From assembly GCA_021826565.1 (NCBI GenBank), contig JAKAZJ010000089.1, positions 1 to 7,239 on the forward strand: a stretch of DNA of 7,239 nucleotides. The letters are read 5' to 3'. The notes under the pieces were generated by a model. That model was not told where the DNA came from. It was given only the letters and a program-made list of their open reading frames with translations, and searched no databases. This DNA comes from Pseudomonadota bacterium. GTDB lineage: Bacteria; Pseudomonadota; Alphaproteobacteria; Acetobacterales; Acetobacteraceae. Positions 5,760 to 7,239 of the stretch are shown here, piece by piece. Each line of letters starts with the position of its first letter. The stretch's first letter is position 1. Both the position numbers and the translations under genes were made by a program.

Positions 5760-7148
5760 TTACGCCGCAAATCGCGCCAGCAGCCGAATATGCGCGCGCG
5801 TGCCGTGGTGAAAGCACCGTTCCTCGAATTTCTCGTTTGGGCTATGCACCTGATCGTCATCCAGGCCAAAGCCCATCAGCAGGCTGTCGATCCCCAGCAC
5901 GCGGCGCAGCGAGGACACCACCGGGATCGATCCGCCGCTGCCCACCAGCAGAGCGGGACGCCCATATTCCTCGGTCAGAACATCCCGGGCCGCGCGCACC
6001 GCGTCACTGTCGGCGGCAACCTCGATGCCCGGCCCGCCGCTTAGCATGGTGACGTCCACCCGCGCATCGGCCGGCACGCGCTCGGCGAGGAACCTGCGGA
6101 ACCCCGCCACCACCGCTTCCGGGTCTTGATCGGACACCAGACGGAACGAGACTTTGGCAAAAGCCTCAGCCGGGATCACGGTTTTCGCGCCTGGCCCGGT
6201 GTAGCCGCCCCAGATGCCGTTGATATCGGCAGTCGGTCGCGCCCAGAGTCGTTCCAGCGCCGGTACGCCGCGCTCCCCCGCCGGGTGGCGCAGGCCGATA
6301 TCGCCCAGGAACGCTGCCTCGTCGAACCCCATCTCGCGCCATTGCGCGGCCTGCTCGGCGCTGACCGGGCGCACCGCGTCGTAGAATCCAGGTAACGCGA
6401 CCCGTCCCTCCGTATCGTGCAGCCCGCCGAGCGCGGCACATAGCGCGTTGATCGGATTGAGGGCCGCGCCGCCGAACAGCCCCGAGTGCAGATCCCGCTT
6501 CGCCGCACGCAGTGCGACCTCGGTGAACACCAGTCCACGCAGCCGCGTGGTGATCGCCGGCGTGTCGACATCCCACATCCCGGTATCGCTGATCAGCGCC
6601 AGGTCCGACGCCAGCAGCGCCTTGTTGGCTTCCAGGAATGGCTCCAGATGTACGCTGCCGACTTCTTCCTCGCCCTCGATCAGCACAGTGATGCGCGCCG
6701 GGATGCCGCCGCCGGCTTCGTGCCAGGCGCGCAGGGCGGACAGGAACATCATGACCTGGCCTTTGTCGTCCACCGCGCCACGGGCGACGTAGCGCGGGCC
6801 GCGCGGGCCCATGACAAGTTGCGGTTCGAACGGTGGACTTGTCCATAATGCCAGCGGATCGACCGGCTGCACGTCGTAATGGCCGTAGAACAGGATATGC
6901 GGTCCGCGATACCCCGCCGGGCCGGGGTGATGCGCAACCACGATCGGCTGGCCCGGCGTTGCGTGCCGCGCCGCCTGAAATCCCAGCGCGGCCAGATCGT
7001 CACGCACCCAATCCGCGGCGCGCATACAATCGGCGGCATGCTCGGGACGGGCGCTGATCGAGGGGATACGCAACAGATCGAACAGCGCATCGCGGGAGCG
7101 CGGCAAAGCGGCATCCGCGTGGCGCAAAACGGCATCGAGCACGGGCAT
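5760..7148 (-). CDS. M20 family zinc metallopeptidase (dipeptidase, carnosinase/DUG1-like)
   Basis: This 462-aa cytoplasmic hydrolase belongs to the M20 dipeptidases of the ArgE/DapE/CNDP superfamily. Expected residues of the two-zinc centre are all visible: H90 with catalytic D92 in FYGHYDVQPVDP, bridging D127 in GAVDDKGQ, the acid pair E161/E162 in IEGEEEVGS, D188 in ISDT, and H436 in DDQVHSPNE. The lid/dimerisation domain carries RDLHSGLFGGAALNP (218-232, H221) and INGIWGGYTGPGAKTVIPA (309-327). These motifs favour the CNDP/DUG1-type dipeptidases over DapE or ArgE. The substrate is likely a dipeptide but cannot be read from sequence. ATG7148 has AAGGA at 7160-7156, 7 bases upstream. The frame stays open upstream to the window edge, but the ribosome site and motif spacing favour this start. 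It is convergent with hemY and has no obvious functional link to the heme genes. Confidence 0.93.
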   Translation of the reverse strand: MPVLDAVLRHADAALPRSRDALFDLLRIPSISARPEHAADCMRAADWVRDDLAALGFQAARHATPGQPIVVAHHPGPAGYRGPHILFYGHYDVQPVDPLALWTSPPFEPQLVMGPRGPRYVARGAVDDKGQVMMFLSALRAWHEAGGGIPARITVLIEGEEEVGSVHLEPFLEANKALLASDLALISDTGMWDVDTPAITTRLRGLVFTEVALRAAKRDLHSGLFGGAALNPINALCAALGGLHDTEGRVALPGFYDAVRPVSAEQAAQWREMGFDEAAFLGDIGLRHPAGERGVPALERLWARPTADINGIWGGYTGPGAKTVIPAEAFAKVSFRLVSDQDPEAVVAGFRRFLAERVPADARVDVTMLSGGPGIEVAADSDAVRAARDVLTEEYGRPALLVGSGGSIPVVSSLRRVLGIDSLLMGFGLDDDQVHSPNEKFEERCFHHGTRAHIRLLARFAA

Positions 7149-7155
7149 GGCGAGG

Positions 7156-7160
7156 TCCTT
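7156..7160 (-). promoter_or_regulatory. Ribosome binding site of the M20 peptidase
   Basis: AAGGA on the minus strand lies 7 bases before ATG7148. It decides the start, because the same frame is open further upstream with no stop in the window. Confidence 0.6.
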
Positions 7161-7198
7161 TTTCGATGTCGCATTCTCCCATAACCCCCGCGTCCAGC

Positions 7199-7239
7199 CT
7201 AGCGGCGGCGTGCGTCGTTGGGCCAGTCCGGACCGCCGG
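7199..7239 (-). CDS. Possible C-terminal tail of an unidentified upstream gene (partial)
   Basis: On the minus strand the frame entering from the right edge reads GGPDWPNDARRR and stops at TAG (7201-7199), 50 bp before the M20 start. Aspartate-tryptophan-proline followed by a basic end looks like a natural protein C-terminus, and the other two minus frames look less protein-like. Only 12 residues are visible, so no family can be named. If real, the gene would lie upstream of the peptidase on the same strand and might share its transcript. Confidence 0.25.
   Translation of the reverse strand, partial: GGPDWPNDARRR

Overview
The window is about 70% GC and reads as the chromosome of an alphaproteobacterium. 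The acetic-acid/acidophile family (Acetobacteraceae, Rhodospirillales) is the best guess. The main reason is a heme cluster in which a mitofilin (Mic60)-like protein sits between hemD and hemY, divergent from tsaD. The family-level placement is inference from gene content and sequence style, not a database result.

Layout from left to right. Bases 1-264 (minus) hold the first 88 codons of a phage-type terminase large subunit that runs off the left edge. Bases 265-428 carry no gene, only a small AT-rich inverted repeat flanked by a short direct repeat. Bases 429-1481 (minus) are tsaD, for the tRNA t6A modification enzyme. A 65-bp spacer then separates tsaD from a divergent plus-strand cluster: hemC (1547-2539), hemD (2539-3237), a mitofilin/Mic60-like membrane protein (3234-4370) and hemY (4370-5665). 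A 94-bp gene-free gap follows. A complete M20 metallopeptidase lies at 5760-7148 (minus), convergent to hemY. The last 40 bases may hold the tail of another minus-strand gene.

The four plus-strand genes overlap by 1, 4 and 1 bases, so they should be co-transcribed and translationally coupled. HemC polymerises porphobilinogen to hydroxymethylbilane and HemD closes it to uroporphyrinogen III. The two membrane proteins after them have no known catalytic step. Their layout matches the hemCDXY order of gammaproteobacteria, with the Mic60-like protein in the hemX slot. The core genes are conserved housekeeping functions. The least ordinary points are the terminase start beside tsaD, the Mic60-like protein inside a heme operon, the four-cysteine tail of HemY and a few local sequence oddities. 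I found no clear evidence of a wholly new system.
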